DNA of 5,302 nucleotides, taken from NCBI GenBank assembly GCA_001805125.1, contig MHEF01000120.1:4760-10061 (forward strand), written 5' to 3'. Positions 4,993 to 5,302 of this stretch are shown in pieces. Numbering within the stretch: position 1 is the stretch's first letter; each line of letters begins with the position of its first letter. Below the pieces are notes generated by a model. It saw nothing but the letters and a program-made list of their open reading frames with translations, did no database searches and was not told the origin of the DNA. Position numbers and translations under genes: made by a program. This DNA is from Nitrospirae bacterium RBG_13_39_12. GTDB lineage: Bacteria; Nitrospirota; Thermodesulfovibrionia; Thermodesulfovibrionales; SM23-35.

Positions 4993-5302
4993 ATGAAAAG
5001 ATATCAGAACAATAAAGTTAAAATTATTAGCTATAAGCTCTTAACTCTATGCTCTATGCTGTGTACGGGTATTCTTATTATGGGGATATTTTATCCTGAT
5101 AAAGCAAGCAGTGGCCCTTACCTTGATTCTGCTCATGGGACTTCATACGGGGTCAAGCGTAGTTCTACAGGATTTCCAACAGATTATACAAAAGGCAACT
5201 GCGCACATTGCCATGAACAGCATGCAATGATTGGAGGAAGTGAACCAAACCCGACCGGGGGTCCTGATAAATATGAACTTTTTAGAAGTTTGTTTGTAGA
5301 TC
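4993..5302 (+). CDS. Exported multiheme-type c cytochrome, N-terminal part (cut by window end)
   Basis: The first 103 codons of a frame still open at the right edge. Residues 1-15 are basic and residues 16-34 hydrophobic, forming a signal peptide or N-terminal anchor with a possible cleavage near K-A-S|S-G (39-40). Cys20 and Cys24 lie in the hydrophobic stretch, but neither is in a good lipobox. The mature part reads GPYLDSAHG...YGV and then the first heme site in G-N-CAHCHEQHA (Cys70 to His74), followed by a Gly/Pro-rich stretch (IGGSEPNPTGGP). I recall this SAHG...GNCAHCHEQHA..GG pattern from the start of extracellular cytochromes in metal-reducing bacteria, but cannot name the family. The remaining length and heme count are unknown. 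Its position right behind the OmcS-like gene under the same sigma-54 promoter suggests a partner in extracellular electron transfer. Confidence 0.8.
   Translation, partial: MKRYQNNKVKIISYKLLTLCSMLCTGILIMGIFYPDKASSGPYLDSAHGTSYGVKRSSTGFPTDYTKGNCAHCHEQHAMIGGSEPNPTGGPDKYELFRSLFVD

Overview
This window is an A+T-rich bacterial locus made almost entirely of multiheme c-type cytochrome genes, all on the + strand. I count 26 + 16 + 6 canonical CXXCH heme sites in three complete genes, one extra CX5CH site in the third, and one more CXXCH in a gene cut off by the right edge. That is about 50 predicted covalent hemes in 5.3 kb. The protein families (paired-CXXCH polyheme cytochromes, an OmcS-type cytochrome and a protein with a CAHCHEQHA motif) suggest an anaerobic metal-reducing or syntrophic lineage such as Nitrospirota (Thermodesulfovibrionia) or Desulfobacterota/Desulfuromonadia. 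The window has no taxonomic marker, so this is inference.

Layout. Positions 1-64 hold a strong sigma-70-type promoter (TTGACA-17 bp-GATAAT) with almost no leader. Gene 1 (65-2038) encodes a 26-heme outer-membrane-type lipoprotein. Gene 2 (about 2022-3305) overlaps its end and encodes a 16-heme exported cytochrome, so the two are probably translationally coupled. From 3306 to 3819 there is a gap of about 510 bp holding debris: a degenerate four-helix-bundle (S23/IVS-like) gene remnant, a perfect 20-bp tandem duplication, and a type IV prepilin-like N-terminus that runs into a dispersed palindromic repeat. The gap ends in a very good sigma-54 (-24/-12) promoter. Gene 3 (3820-4968) encodes a cytochrome that resembles the Geobacter nanowire subunit OmcS in its N-terminal, penultimate and C-terminal motifs. 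Gene 4 begins 24 bp later (4993) and runs off the window; it is another exported cytochrome.

How they may work together (inference). The lipoprotein and its 16-heme partner look like a periplasm-to-surface electron conduit, or part of one. The OmcS-like protein would be the extracellular, possibly filament-forming, carrier, and gene 4 another surface or extracellular component. The locus appears to have two transcription units with different sigma factors: genes 1-2 under a housekeeping-type promoter, and genes 3-4 under sigma-54 and hence an activator. No heme lyase, porin or quinol oxidase gene is visible here; these could lie outside the window.
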